From positions 1-64,000 of the forward strand of contig JALOQF010000007.1 of the NCBI GenBank assembly GCA_025459425.1: a stretch of 64,000 bases of DNA, written 5' to 3'. Under the pieces are notes generated by a model. It ran no database searches and had not been told where the DNA came from. It saw nothing but the letters and a program-made list of their open reading frames with translations. A program made the position numbers and the translations under genes. Shown here piece by piece: positions 8,507 through 19,381 of this stretch (its first letter is position 1; each line of letters starts with the position of its first letter). The stretch is from Myxococcaceae bacterium. Lineage in GTDB: Bacteria; Myxococcota; Myxococcia; Myxococcales; Myxococcaceae.

Positions 8507-10066
8507 ATGGCTTCTCTTGCGGACTGGCAGCGCTACCAGCAGCACCTCTGCATCGTCGACTCGCTGGGCCTCACGCTCGACGTGTCGAAGATGCGCTTCT
8601 CGGACGCGTGGCTGTCCACCATGCAGGCGCCGCTCGCGAAGGCCTTCGACGAGATGGCAGCGCTCGAGGCCGGCGCCATCGCCAACCCCGACGAGGGCCG
8701 CCGCGTGGGCCACTACTGGCTGCGCGCGCCCGAGCTCGCGCCGAAGGCCGAAGCCGACGCCATCGTCGCCGCGCTCACCCAGGTGAAGGCCTTCGCCCGT
8801 GACGTGCACGAGGGCCGCGTCGTGGCGCCGTCGAAGGCCCGCTTCACCGACGTGCTCCTCGTCGGCATCGGCGGCTCGGCGCTGGGCCCGCAGCTGGCCC
8901 ACGACGCGCTGGGCACGCCGCGCGACGCGATGCGGCTGCATTTCTTCGACAACACCGACCCCGATGGCTTCGACCGCGTGCTGGCGAAGCTCGAGGGCCG
9001 CCTCGACGCCACCCTCACCATCGTCATCTCGAAGTCCGGCGGCACGAAAGAGACGCGCAACGGCATGCTCGAGGTGAAGGCCGCCTACGCGCGCGCTGGG
9101 CTGTCCTTCGAGGCGCACGCGGTGGCCGTCACCAGCGACGGGAGCGAGCTGCATCGCCTCGCCGCGCCGTGGCTCGCCCGCTTCCCCATGTGGGACTGGG
9201 TGGGTGGGCGCACCTCGCAGCTGTCGGCGGTCGGCCTGCTGCCCGCTGCGCTCCAGGGGCTCGACGTCGACGCGCTCCTCGAGGGCGCCCGGCTCGCCGA
9301 CGTCGCCACGCGGGAGCGCTCGCTCTCGAAGAACCCCGCCGCGCTGCTCGCGCTCATGTGGCACCACGCCACGGGCGGTAGAGGCCAGAAGGACCTCGTA
9401 GTGCTGCCGTACAAGGACCGGCTGCTGCTCCTGTCGCGCTACCTGCAGCAGCTCGTCATGGAGTCCCTCGGCAAGGAGAAGGACCGCTCCGGCGCCGTCG
9501 TGCACCAGGGGCTGTCGGTGTACGGGAACAAGGGCTCGACCGACCAGCACGCCTACGTGCAGCAGCTGCGAGAGGGCGTCCCCAACTTCTTCGTGCTCTT
9601 CGTCGAGGTGCTGAAGGACCGCGAGGGCGCGTCACTCGAGGTCGAGCCCGGCATCACCTCGGGCGACTACCTGCTGGGCTTCCTGTTGGGCACGCGCGCG
9701 GCGCTCGACGAGAAGGGCCGCGAGTCGATGACGCTCACCGTTCCAGACGTGTCGGCCCGCTCACTGGGCGCCCTCATCGCCGTCTTCGAGCGCGCGGTGG
9801 GCCTGTATGGCTCGCTCGTGGGCGTCAACGCGTACCACCAGCCTGGCGTCGAAGCCGGCAAGAAGGCGGCGACGGCAGTGCTCGAGGTGCAGCACCAGGT
9901 GCTGGCGGCGCTCGATGGCACCCCGCGGACGGCCGTCGAGCTCGCCGAGAAGGCCCGAGCAGCCGACGTCGAGACGGTCTTCAAGGTGCTCCAGCACCTC
10001 GCCGCGAATGGCCGCATCCACCGCGAGGCGGCCGCCGTGTGCGTCGCCGACCGCTTCTTCCGCTGA
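8507..10066 (+). CDS. pgi: Glucose-6-phosphate isomerase
   Basis: 519 residues; interconverts glucose-6-phosphate and fructose-6-phosphate in the cytoplasm (glycolysis and gluconeogenesis). The sugar-phosphate isomerase signatures are clear: [34 protein letters not shown], and [20 protein letters not shown] followed by [20 protein letters not shown], which carries the catalytic region. The last 55 residues ([36 protein letters not shown]) form a winged-helix-like tail like that of cyanobacterial-type Pgi and absent from the E. coli type. I start at the ATG at 8507 ([10 protein letters not shown]) because the residues upstream in frame are non-coding in character. Confidence 0.95.
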   Translation: MASLADWQRYQQHLCIVDSLGLTLDVSKMRFSDAWLSTMQAPLAKAFDEMAALEAGAIANPDEGRRVGHYWLRAPELAPKAEADAIVAALTQVKAFARDVHEGRVVAPSKARFTDVLLVGIGGSALGPQLAHDALGTPRDAMRLHFFDNTDPDGFDRVLAKLEGRLDATLTIVISKSGGTKETRNGMLEVKAAYARAGLSFEAHAVAVTSDGSELHRLAAPWLARFPMWDWVGGRTSQLSAVGLLPAALQGLDVDALLEGARLADVATRERSLSKNPAALLALMWHHATGGRGQKDLVVLPYKDRLLLLSRYLQQLVMESLGKEKDRSGAVVHQGLSVYGNKGSTDQHAYVQQLREGVPNFFVLFVEVLKDREGASLEVEPGITSGDYLLGFLLGTRAALDEKGRESMTLTVPDVSARSLGALIAVFERAVGLYGSLVGVNAYHQPGVEAGKKAATAVLEVQHQVLAALDGTPRTAVELAEKARAADVETVFKVLQHLAANGRIHREAAAVCVADRFFR

Positions 10067-10422
10067 AGCCGTGGACGGCTCCGGGCCGAGTACTCGTGCC
10101 ACGGTCCGTGCGGGCGGGCGTCCTGGCCGACGCGCCACGTGCAGTGCGAGCCGAACGACGCCGCCGTCGCGTGTGTCGCCGACGGTAACGCCCCACCACG
10201 TCGCCCAGCGATCGACTGCGGAGACGACGGCGCCCGCTGGTTCACGTCGCGCCCGGGACAGCCGTGCCGGCTCGTGCGCTTCCCGGCCGACACGTCTCGT
10301 GCAGGCGTGAGACCGCTCCCTTCAGTCCTGCTGCACGGCACGCCCCTTGATTTTGCCGCGTCGTCCAACCTCCGCCGCGTGGCCGACACACTCGCGTCAC
10401 GCGCGCTGCCGACGCTTGGAGC
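10067..10422. other. 356-bp intergenic region
   Basis: Nothing certain. A plus-strand stretch at about 10139-10300 reads as a plausible Cys-containing peptide (QCEPNDAAVACVADG, IDCGDDGARWFTS), but it has no convincing start and its frame runs into the next gene. It could be a gene remnant. The promoter of the CorA-like gene should lie here. Confidence 0.4.
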
Positions 10423-11211
10423 ATGCGAAACCCGATTCCGAACCAGTGGAACGTTCCCGCCCGCTTCCGGGCCCGCATGGGCGACGCGGCCGGCCGCCAG
10501 CGCGCGATGGTACACGAGGGCCACCTGCTGCTCGTGCTGCACGAGGTGCCCCAGGCTGGAAGGCCCGAGCGCGTGGCCAGGCTCTTCTGGAGGGACGCCG
10601 CCGGCCAGTGGAAGGCCTCGGGCCAGGGCGCGGGCCTCGCGGCGCTGCGGGAGCACCTCACCGACTTCGAGCGCGCCGTCGATGAGCTCGAGGAGCACCT
10701 GCGCCTGGCCACCCGCGCGCGCGACTGGTTCGACGTGCTGCGTGAAGCGACGCCGCTCCAGCGCACGGCCCACCACCTGGCCCAGACGCTCCAGGCGGCG
10801 CGCGACGCCGTCGAAGACCGCGAGCTCATCACCCTGCGCGACCGCGCCAACGACGTCGAGCGCGCCATCGACCTCGTCACCGCCGAAGCACGCGACGCCA
10901 TCGACTTCGTCACCGCCCAGAAGGCCGAGGCGCAGGCGGCGGTGAGCCTCGAGCTGGCCCGCGCCAGTCACTCGCTCAACGTGGTGGCCGCGGTGTTCCT
11001 CCCGATGACGGCGCTGGCCTCCATCTTCGGCATGGAGCTGCGCAGCGGCCTCGAGGCCCTCGCGGGCCCCTGGCTCTTCTGGGGCGTGGTGATGGCCGGC
11101 GTGGCCCTGGGCCTCGTGATGCACCGACGGCTCACCCGCGCGGAAGGAGCGCCCCCGCGCGCCGACGCACCGAGGCCCCCCGACTCCGCGCGCGTGCCCG
11201 TCAGGGCGTGA
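10423..11211 (+). CDS. CorA-like inner-membrane protein
   Basis: A 262-residue protein related to the C-terminal half of CorA divalent-cation channels. Residues about 75-175 are long charged helices (coiled-coil-like; HLTDFERAVDELEEHLR, TLRDRANDVERAIDLV). Two transmembrane segments follow: FLPMTALASIFGMEL and LFWGVVMAGVALGLVM. In CorA the first ends with the invariant Gly-Met-Asn selectivity motif; here it is Gly-Met-Glu, so transport specificity, or transport itself, is uncertain. The N-terminal domain is much shorter than in classic CorA (about 320 residues). Assigned by topology and motif; the substrate is unknown. Confidence 0.75.
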   Translation: MRNPIPNQWNVPARFRARMGDAAGRQRAMVHEGHLLLVLHEVPQAGRPERVARLFWRDAAGQWKASGQGAGLAALREHLTDFERAVDELEEHLRLATRARDWFDVLREATPLQRTAHHLAQTLQAARDAVEDRELITLRDRANDVERAIDLVTAEARDAIDFVTAQKAEAQAAVSLELARASHSLNVVAAVFLPMTALASIFGMELRSGLEALAGPWLFWGVVMAGVALGLVMHRRLTRAEGAPPRADAPRPPDSARVPVRA

Positions 11212-12925
11212 AACGAATGCCGCTGCCAGTGAGTGGAGACTGCGGCGTCGCCGGGGTGCCCACCAACCCGAAGGGCCCTTCGAGACCGATGCTCGCACCC
11301 ACGCCCGTGACGGTGCCCATGCTGCAGTAGTGGAACTCGACGACGCCCGTCGCGAAGAACTTCGCCTGGAACTCGGTGCCCAGCTCGGCCACGTCCTTCC
11401 AGCCGACGGTGAAGCGGCTGCCACCCGTCGTGAAGGTGCGGGTGCGAACCCAGGCCGTCGTGTTGAAGCTCAGGAACAAGTCGTCCCACAGCGGCGCCGC
11501 GAAGAGGTTGGGCTCTCCCTGCGAGGGAATCGCCACGTTCCGGTACTCGTTCGACACCGGGTCGCCGGCATTGAGGAACTGCACCATGCCGTTGCTCTGC
11601 ACGCCGTACAGCGTGCGCACGCTGCCGAAGAAGGGGAACGAGATGGGGACGGTGAAGGGCCCGGCCGCAGAGTCATCGGTCAGCGCGGGCACGGTGCTCG
11701 GCGACAGCAGGTCCGTCGCGCCCGTCGTCAAGTCGTCGCAGGACGCGATGATGGTCGACGTCGCATACCCACCGGCGAAGCTCCCGCCGGCCGTTCCACC
11801 ACCAGCCGGGCCGCCTCCGCTGGCGCCGCCTCCCGCGCCACCGCCCGCCCCCGTCGGCATCAGGTCGAGCGTCAGCAGGTAGTTGCTGCCGCCGACGGGC
11901 GCGCTGCTCGAGTCGAGCCACACGAACCAGGTGCCGGCCGTCAGGGAGAGCGGGTTCGCGTTCGCCGTCATGCCCGCCGACGGCGGGGCGCACTCGAGGT
12001 TCGCCGACGAGGTGCAGGTGCTGCGAATGCTCACGCCGGGCGAGAAGCCCGTCGCCGACACCCGCGCGGTGACGATGCGGGGCGCCGTGAGGTTCAAGGC
12101 GTAGACGACGTCGGGGCCGAAGCCGGAGCACGACGTGGTGTCGTTGAGGCGGCCAGTCAGCGTCCCTGTGTCCGAGATGACCGCGGCGTTCGAGACGGGG
12201 TTGAGCGGAATCGGGTTGAGGCACGACTCGCCGGGCAGCGTCGTCCCTCCACCACCCGCACCGCCACCTGCAGCGCCTCCCCCCGCGCCGCCCTGGCAGG
12301 TGAGCGTCACGAGGTTGCACGTCTGCCCCGACTGCGCGCAGTTCGCGCACGCCTGCCCGCCGAAGCCGCACGTCGAGTCGTTGCCATTGGCGGGCGCGCG
12401 CACGCAGGTGGTGCCGGTGCAGCAGCCATCGAAACAGTTCGCCGTGTTGCAGGAGGGCGGGGTGCCTCCGCCGAAGCCTCCACCCGCGGAGCCACCAGCG
12501 GAGCCGCCCGCCGAGCCACCGGCCGCGCCGCCGCCAAAGCCCCCGGCAGCCCCGCCAGCAACTCCGCCTGCTGCGCCACCGCCGAAGCCACCGCCGGCCG
12601 CGCCTCCCGCGCTGCCTCCACCGACCGACCCACCAGCGCTCCCACCACCCGCCGCGCCGCCCACGCCACCGCCGGTCGTGCCGATGCTGCCGCCGGAGCA
12701 GGTGCCGAAGGTGCAGCTCTCGCCGAGCCCGCACGCCCTGCACGTCTCGCCACGCTGCCCGCACTGCGCGGTGCTCGTCAGGGTGACGCAGCGGCCGGTG
12801 GAGCCGTCACAACACCCGGTGCACGTCGAGGGCGTGCAGAGCGGCCGCGAGGGGCCACAGCTGCTGGCGATGACGCCGAAGGTGAGACCGAAACCAAGCG
12901 CGAGGAACGGGAGCGAGACCTTCAT
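11201..12925 (-). CDS. Cys-rich, Gly-rich surface lipoprotein
   Basis: A 574-residue lipoprotein starting at ATG 12925 (lipobox Ile-Ala-Ser-Ser-Cys after a hydrophobic core). It contains a Cys-rich module of small knottin-like type (PSTCTGCCDGSTGRC, CGQRGETCRACGLGESC), a long GGSAGG/GGAAGG linker, a second Cys module (TANCFDGCCTGTTC), another linker, a beta-rich region similar to prepeptidase C-terminal domains (APRIVTARVSATGFSPG), and a C-terminal about 190-residue beta domain (VPISFPFFGSVRTLYGV, PLWDDLFLSFNT, FHYCSMGTVTGVGASIG). The role is probably cell-surface binding or matrix; unknown. It is a paralogue of 33210-34355, sharing the first Cys module. It overlaps the convergent CorA-like gene by 11 bp. 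Confidence 0.8.
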   Translation of the reverse strand: MKVSLPFLALGFGLTFGVIASSCGPSRPLCTPSTCTGCCDGSTGRCVTLTSTAQCGQRGETCRACGLGESCTFGTCSGGSIGTTGGGVGGAAGGGSAGGSVGGGSAGGAAGGGFGGGAAGGVAGGAAGGFGGGAAGGSAGGSAGGSAGGGFGGGTPPSCNTANCFDGCCTGTTCVRAPANGNDSTCGFGGQACANCAQSGQTCNLVTLTCQGGAGGGAAGGGAGGGGTTLPGESCLNPIPLNPVSNAAVISDTGTLTGRLNDTTSCSGFGPDVVYALNLTAPRIVTARVSATGFSPGVSIRSTCTSSANLECAPPSAGMTANANPLSLTAGTWFVWLDSSSAPVGGSNYLLTLDLMPTGAGGGAGGGASGGGPAGGGTAGGSFAGGYATSTIIASCDDLTTGATDLLSPSTVPALTDDSAAGPFTVPISFPFFGSVRTLYGVQSNGMVQFLNAGDPVSNEYRNVAIPSQGEPNLFAAPLWDDLFLSFNTTAWVRTRTFTTGGSRFTVGWKDVAELGTEFQAKFFATGVVEFHYCSMGTVTGVGASIGLEGPFGLVGTPATPQSPLTGSGIRFTP

Positions 12926-13023
12926 GAGGCCGAGACACTCCAGCCGCCGAAAAAGTGCAAGGGCTGATCCGCCCTGGTTGGCCTGCAACCACCGAGAGCA
13001 TCGTCGTAACGGCCGCCTCGGCA

Positions 13024-14442
<1,419 letters not shown>

Positions 14443-14501
14443 GACGGCTCCCGGTGTAGCCCGGAACGGCAGCGCCCCCAACTCTGCGCCAGGGCCCCGT
14501 C

Positions 14502-16469
14502 TCAGCCGTTCTGCATGCTGAGCGAATACGTGGTGCACGTCGGCGCGCTGTTGGCCCGCCGGTACACCTTGATGTCGAAGTCCGCGCCGTCGTCGGTGCC
14601 GAGGCTGCCATCACGCCGGTAGCTGCGAATGTCGCAGGTGGCCTCGTTCATCGAGCACAGGCCCTGCCGCGCCGTCGAGCGCTGCCGGTACACGCACATG
14701 ACGATGTTCGGGTCAGACGCGGTCAGGTTGATGCGCACGTCGAAGTCGTCGCCGAACACGTTGTTGGCGTCCTCGGCGTAGAAGCCAATCCAGTCGACGT
14801 CGTCGGGCGTGGGAATCATGCCGGTGTGCTGCGCCGAGCCGCTCGAGGTGTCACGCAAGACGCCCTTGTAGACGCCCATGCTGCAGAAGGCCGCGGGGTC
14901 CATGCCGAGCTCCTGGCACTCGCACCCGTTCGACAGCATGCCGTCGGTGTCGTGGTAGCCCATGTTGCAGCTCGCGATGCCGCAGGTGCCGTTCATGCAC
15001 GAGGGCGTCGCGTTGGCCACCATGCAGCCCTGGTTGCACGAGGCGCCCGTGGCCGACAGGGGAATGGTGACGATGGTGTTCACCGGGTCGTCGGTCTCGA
15101 TGGACAGCTCTCCGCCGAAGGTGGCCATGGTGTCAGCGCGGAACTCGACCTCGACGACGGCGCGGCCGCCGGTGGCGATGGTGGCGGGCAGCGCGGGCAC
15201 GTTCTTGAGCGAATAGAGGTTCGAGGTGCCGCCGACGAAGGTGATGCGGCGCACGGTGAGGGCGCCGAAGCCGGTGTTCTGCAGCTCGACGGGCCGGGCC
15301 ACCTGCCAGCCCAGCGGCACCGAGCCCCACGCCAGCGTGGTGGGGTTCACCGTCAGCCGTGGCTCGGTGACGGTGCCCCGAATCGGAATCTCGAGGCTCG
15401 GCCGCGCCACGTCGGTCGACGCGATGACGAGGGTGGCGTCGACCAGCCCGGGCATCGAGGCGTCGAGCTCGATGGTGATGGGCAGCCGCGTGAGGGGCAT
15501 CAGCGTGGCGTTCTGCATCGCGTTCGGGAGCGTCGCGCGCACGTTGTTCGACGTGTCGCGCACCGTCACGCCCGACACGAAGAGCGACTGGCCGCCGAGG
15601 TTGGCGAGCTGCACGGTGACGGTGCGCCGCTGGCGTCGGGGCACGTCGCCGAAGTCGATGGCGCGCTCCTCGGGCTCGAGCGCGATGACGCCGTCGATGA
15701 AGCTGGTGCCTTCGACCTCGAACGTCACTTCACCCACCGCCGGCGTCGACGAGCCGATGACGACGTCGCCCCGGTAGTACCCGCGCGTGGCCGGCGAGAA
15801 GCGCACCGGCACCGGCACGCCCGCGTCGGGCACCAGCGCCGTCATCGGCGGCAGCGCCACCGACACCCACGGGTGCCCCGCGTCGGCCTGGTCGAGCGCG
15901 AGCGCGATGTTGCCGAAGCCCGCGTTGCGCACGGTGACGGGCAGCTCCTTCGAGGTGCCCACGGGCACCAGGCCGAACGACACCTTCTCGGGCGTGATGG
16001 CGAGGGCCGGCTCGCCGACGAGGCGCCGCACGATGGGAATCTCGAGCTCGCCGGGCTCGAGGCGGTCCGGGTCGGACTCGTCGGGCGACGCGTCGGTGTA
16101 GGTGACGAGCACCTTGAGGTCGTCGGCCGAGGGCGCGGCCTGCGGCGTGTAGCGCACGTCGACGCCGAAGTCGGCCGCCGCCCCGAGAATGAACGGCGCC
16201 ATCTGCGAGGGCGCCAGCGTGTACTCGGCCGACGCCTTCGAGAGGATGACGCGCTTGATGGCGACGCGCCGGTTCACCGTCGACTGCACCTTCACCAGCA
16301 GCGTGGTGTCGCAGCCGGGCGTGACGCAGGTGAAGGCGAGCTGCCGGGGCAGGGCGCGCAGGCCGCGGAACGGGCCGATGCCGTTGCCCATCACGACGGT
16401 GCCATCGGGCGGCCGGGTGGTGCAGCCGAGCAGCACGAACAGCGGCAGCAGGAAGCGGGTCCAGGTCAT
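14502..16469 (-). CDS. ASH/choice-of-anchor repeat lipoprotein
   Basis: 655 residues, ATG at 16469 with a good Shine-Dalgarno (GAAAGGAG 7-8 bp upstream) and lipoprotein signal (RFLLPLFVLLGC). The body is made of repeated immunoglobulin-like ASH (ASPM-SPD2-Hydin)/choice-of-anchor-D domains: VSFGLVPVGTSKELPVTVRN, AIDFGDVPRRQRRTVTVQLA, LAWGSVPLGWQVARPVELQN, each the motif F-G-x-V-P-x-G plus a beta-strand. A Cys-rich connector (CNQGCMVANATPSCMNGTC) precedes a C-terminal about 100-residue domain. Such proteins are usually extracytoplasmic scaffolds. It is 14 bp downstream of the homologous gene 16484-18223; the two were probably made by duplication and are co-transcribed. Confidence 0.85.
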   Translation of the reverse strand: MTWTRFLLPLFVLLGCTTRPPDGTVVMGNGIGPFRGLRALPRQLAFTCVTPGCDTTLLVKVQSTVNRRVAIKRVILSKASAEYTLAPSQMAPFILGAAADFGVDVRYTPQAAPSADDLKVLVTYTDASPDESDPDRLEPGELEIPIVRRLVGEPALAITPEKVSFGLVPVGTSKELPVTVRNAGFGNIALALDQADAGHPWVSVALPPMTALVPDAGVPVPVRFSPATRGYYRGDVVIGSSTPAVGEVTFEVEGTSFIDGVIALEPEERAIDFGDVPRRQRRTVTVQLANLGGQSLFVSGVTVRDTSNNVRATLPNAMQNATLMPLTRLPITIELDASMPGLVDATLVIASTDVARPSLEIPIRGTVTEPRLTVNPTTLAWGSVPLGWQVARPVELQNTGFGALTVRRITFVGGTSNLYSLKNVPALPATIATGGRAVVEVEFRADTMATFGGELSIETDDPVNTIVTIPLSATGASCNQGCMVANATPSCMNGTCGIASCNMGYHDTDGMLSNGCECQELGMDPAAFCSMGVYKGVLRDTSSGSAQHTGMIPTPDDVDWIGFYAEDANNVFGDDFDVRINLTASDPNIVMCVYRQRSTARQGLCSMNEATCDIRSYRRDGSLGTDDGADFDIKVYRRANSAPTCTTYSLSMQNG

Positions 16470-16483
16470 CGCCGCAGCTCCTT

Positions 16484-18223
16484 TCAGGGGACCGAGAAGG
16501 TGCCGTTGCGCCGCACCAGGTCGAGCACGTAGGCCGAGTCGCCGCGCCGCCCCAGCGAGGTGCTCTTCTCGGCGATGAGCATGCCGTTGACGTAGACCTT
16601 CACGCCCACCGCCGAGCCGCCGCGCGACAGACACACCTGCTCGATGAGGCGCCCCACGTCCTGCCCGGGAATCGGCACGGCGCCCCCGGTGAGGATGTCG
16701 ACCAGCACGTCGACCGAGATGCCCAGAATGCCCGCCAGCAGCGCCGTCGGCAGCGACTTGCAGTCCTGCTGGTACGTCACCTGGACCTTGTAGGTGCCGT
16801 CGGTGCGCGCGTCGGCGAGAATGATGCGCTCGGGCTCTTCCTTCGGCGCGAACGCCAGCCACGACGGCTGCCCGTAGCTGCCCCAGTTCATCGGGTTGGG
16901 GTTGCGCTTGTTGCAGACGTAGCCGAACGGGTGCTCGAGCGTCATGTCGACGTCGCGCACGTCGTTGTCGAAGGCGTTGTCCGACCCGTTGTCGTACGTC
17001 ATCTCGATCTTCACCACCTCGGGGCCGGGCCCGGTGACGCCGTTGGCCATCACGGGAATGGTGATGTTCGGCCGCGCCGGGTCGTTGAGGTTCAGCACCA
17101 GCAGCCCGGTGATGGGGCCCTCGGCGGTGGCGGTGGCGACGACCTGAATCTCGGTGAAGGTGCCGCCCGCGATGTTGGGAATGGCCTGGGGCGCGATGGA
17201 GAGGTCGGTCGAGGGCCGGGTGCCGCCCCAGGTGGTGCGCACGGTGAGCGGCGCGCCGCCCTCGTTGTTGATGGTGATGGGCCGCGAGACGGTGGTGCCC
17301 AGGCGCACGTCACCGAGGTTCACCATCATCGGCGTCACCGTCGCGCGCGGCGGGGTGGCCGAGTTGCCCTGCATCGGAACTCGAATCTCACCTTCGCTCG
17401 TGGCCAGCACCAGCGTGCCCAGCGTGTCGCCGCCGCCGTCGGGCATGCCGGCGCTGCGGGGCGTGAAGCGCGCCTCGAACGACAAGAGCGCCTCGCTGTC
17501 CCGGGTGATGGGCCGCAGCGTGCGCGGCAGCGTCATCGGCTGCACCACCTCGAAGTCGCTCATCGGCGGGTCGACGGTGATGGCTGAGATGGTGATGGGC
17601 GCGGTGCCGGTGCCGCGGTTGGTGAGGGTGACGTTGCGCTTGCCCTGGCGGCCGACGGCGACGTACCCGAAGTCGACCGGGTTGGGCGCGGCGGTGAGGT
17701 TGGGCGAGCCGATGTAGTTGGCGCGCACGGGCAGGCGGAACGTCGGGTACTCCTTGTCGTCCGACAGAATGCGCACCTCGTTCGCCTGCGGCACGGGCTC
17801 GCCCGGCGTCCACTTGAGCGTCAGCTCGACGTTGCGGCCGGGGAACACCTCTTTGGGGAAGTTCGAGCCGCAGAACTCGCAGTCGAGGCCCGCGTCGGCC
17901 TTCGCGAGCGTCGTCTCGAAGAGCGTGAGGGTGCAGTTGCCGATGTTCGACAGCAGAATCTTCTTCTCGACCGGCGCGTTCGAGGTGGTGGTGCCGAAGT
18001 CGACCGTGTGCGGCGTGGGCTGGAGAATCGGCGTGCCGTCGTTGACGTTCTCACACGTCTTGGCGTTCTTCGGCACGCACTCGAAGTTCTCGCAGAGGTA
18101 GGCGCCGGGGCAGTCCACGTCGGCGCGGCAGTAGGTGATCATGCTCACCTGCTGGGTGCGGTCGCAGGCGGTGAGCGCACACACCGCGGCGACGAGGGCG
18201 AGGGGCAACGTGCTGGTGTTCAT
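16484..18223 (-). CDS. ASH-repeat lipoprotein with Cys-rich N-terminus
   Basis: 579 residues from ATG 18223, with a lipoprotein signal (LVAAVCALTAC). A short Cys module (YCRADVDCPGAYLCENFEC) resembles the small motif found after many myxobacterial lipoprotein anchors. ASH-type Ig-like repeats follow: HTVDFGTTTSNAPVEKKIL, PNPVDFGYVAVGRQGKRNV, MMVNLGDVRLGTTVSRPI. The C-terminal about 180 residues form a different beta domain (MTYDNGSDNAFDNDVRDVD, YKVQVTYQQDCKS). Probably an exported structural or binding protein; the function is inferred only from the domains. First gene of the operon 18223-13024. Confidence 0.85.
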   Translation of the reverse strand: MNTSTLPLALVAAVCALTACDRTQQVSMITYCRADVDCPGAYLCENFECVPKNAKTCENVNDGTPILQPTPHTVDFGTTTSNAPVEKKILLSNIGNCTLTLFETTLAKADAGLDCEFCGSNFPKEVFPGRNVELTLKWTPGEPVPQANEVRILSDDKEYPTFRLPVRANYIGSPNLTAAPNPVDFGYVAVGRQGKRNVTLTNRGTGTAPITISAITVDPPMSDFEVVQPMTLPRTLRPITRDSEALLSFEARFTPRSAGMPDGGGDTLGTLVLATSEGEIRVPMQGNSATPPRATVTPMMVNLGDVRLGTTVSRPITINNEGGAPLTVRTTWGGTRPSTDLSIAPQAIPNIAGGTFTEIQVVATATAEGPITGLLVLNLNDPARPNITIPVMANGVTGPGPEVVKIEMTYDNGSDNAFDNDVRDVDMTLEHPFGYVCNKRNPNPMNWGSYGQPSWLAFAPKEEPERIILADARTDGTYKVQVTYQQDCKSLPTALLAGILGISVDVLVDILTGGAVPIPGQDVGRLIEQVCLSRGGSAVGVKVYVNGMLIAEKSTSLGRRGDSAYVLDLVRRNGTFSVP

Positions 18224-18949
18224 GGAGGTCCTCGAAAAACTACCACGGCGGGCGCAGACACGAAGGAGGCGGCCACCTCCTCCCCGGAAACGGCCTCGCA
18301 CGCTACCCTACTTGGGCCACGAGGAGGATCGGGGCTCGCCGTTTCCGTTGGGTGACGAAGGTTCGCGCGGCACCTTCTCGGGTTGAGCGACCCCGCCTCC
18401 GGTCAATCCAAGAGAAGTCGACGGCTGCGGAGTCCACCGGGCGCTTACCGCATCGGCTCACTGCAGAGAGAAGTCGACGGCTGCGGAGTCCACCGGGCCC
18501 TCACCGCCTCCGCTTCATGAGCTCGAGAACGTGCACGCGAGCGCGGAGAAGGACCGGGCCCGAGGGCATGCTGCCCGAGGCCGAGCGTGCCGTCGAGGCG
18601 TCCTTCGCCGCGCGCGCCAGCACGTCGAGGTCGTCGAACGAGGCTCGCTGGGTGAGGCCGAACGCAGCCTGGGCGCTCGTTCGGCGTGAAGCGGCCCGGC
18701 GCGTCGATGGTGCGGTCCGGCGGCGAGATGGCGTTCAACGACCAGGACGTCGGGGCCGGGGACGTGAGGAAGCCCTCGTCGACGCAGCGGTCGTGGGGAA
18801 TCCGTTGGAGCCCGCCAGAGCAGCGCTCGTCACGGCGCCACCCTCGCGTCGACTTCCAGGCCGTGCGCGAAGACGGGCGTCGCACGTCGTCACCACGCAC
18901 CGTCAGGGAGCGAAGCGCGAGAAACGCCGCCGCGCGCCGGGCCCCGGCC
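18224..18949. other. 726-bp region without a supportable gene
   Basis: Open frames exist on both strands, but none has the third-position GC bias, start context or recognisable motifs of neighbouring genes. It contains a 32-bp direct repeat (18411 and 18467). The promoter of the leftward operon starting at 18223 is expected at its left end, and the 3' end of the stressosome operon at its right end. It may be gene debris. Confidence 0.5.
18411..18498. repeat. 32-bp direct repeat, 56-bp period
   Basis: A perfect 32-bp sequence beginning agagaagtcgacggctgcgg occurs at 18411-18442 and again at 18467-18498, with weaker similarity continuing about 10 bp to the right of each copy. It is in a gene-free region. 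It may be the remains of a local tandem duplication. Confidence 0.85.
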
Positions 18950-19357
18950 TCAGGTGTCGGACTTGTAGAAGTCCAGCGGCAGGTGCTTCACCTCGTTCTC
19001 GAGCCAGCTGAGGGCCTCGGCCTCAGTGCCGACCAGCCGCACGAAGGTCGACCGGCTGACCCGCAGCACGAAGCCCAACGTCACGCGCACCGCCGTGTTC
19101 GAGACGACGATGGCGGTCTTGGGTGTCGTCTTGCGGGTGCTCCCCTCGCCGATGGTGCCCAGGTTTCGCCGCGCCTCGGGCGAGAACGACGCGCCGGGGA
19201 CGATGAACGAGATGATGGGCTTGCCCTCGTGCGGGGCGTTGGCGCCGACCACCTTGCGCAAGGCGAAGGCCTCTTCACCCGTGGCCAGGCCCGACGTCAG
19301 AATATACACATATTCGTGACCGGTCGGGAGCTTCCTGATTTCCCATGTAATTGGCAT
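18950..19357 (-). CDS. STAS/SpoIIAA-like protein
   Basis: A 135-residue small alpha/beta protein (MPITWEIRKLPTGHEYVY, AFALRKVVGANAPHEGKP, VSNTAVRVTLGFVLRVS, AEALSWLENEVKHL). The strand-helix order and the closing helix match SpoIIAA-like/STAS-SEC14-type proteins common in myxobacteria. It lacks an obvious DSxG phosphorylation motif, so it may be a partner rather than a phospho-switch. The GGAG ten bases before the ATG supports the start. It is the last gene of the leftward stressosome-type operon, 24 bp after the RsbR-like gene. Confidence 0.7.
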   Translation of the reverse strand: MPITWEIRKLPTGHEYVYILTSGLATGEEAFALRKVVGANAPHEGKPIISFIVPGASFSPEARRNLGTIGEGSTRKTTPKTAIVVSNTAVRVTLGFVLRVSRSTFVRLVGTEAEALSWLENEVKHLPLDFYKSDT

Positions 19358-19381
19358 TGATGTGCTCCAGCGAGGGGGAAG

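Noticed and set aside
10139-10300. A small Cys-rich gene before the CorA-like gene
   Set aside because: The peptide is suggestive, but no start is supported and the frame runs on into the CorA-like gene; noted only as possible remnant.
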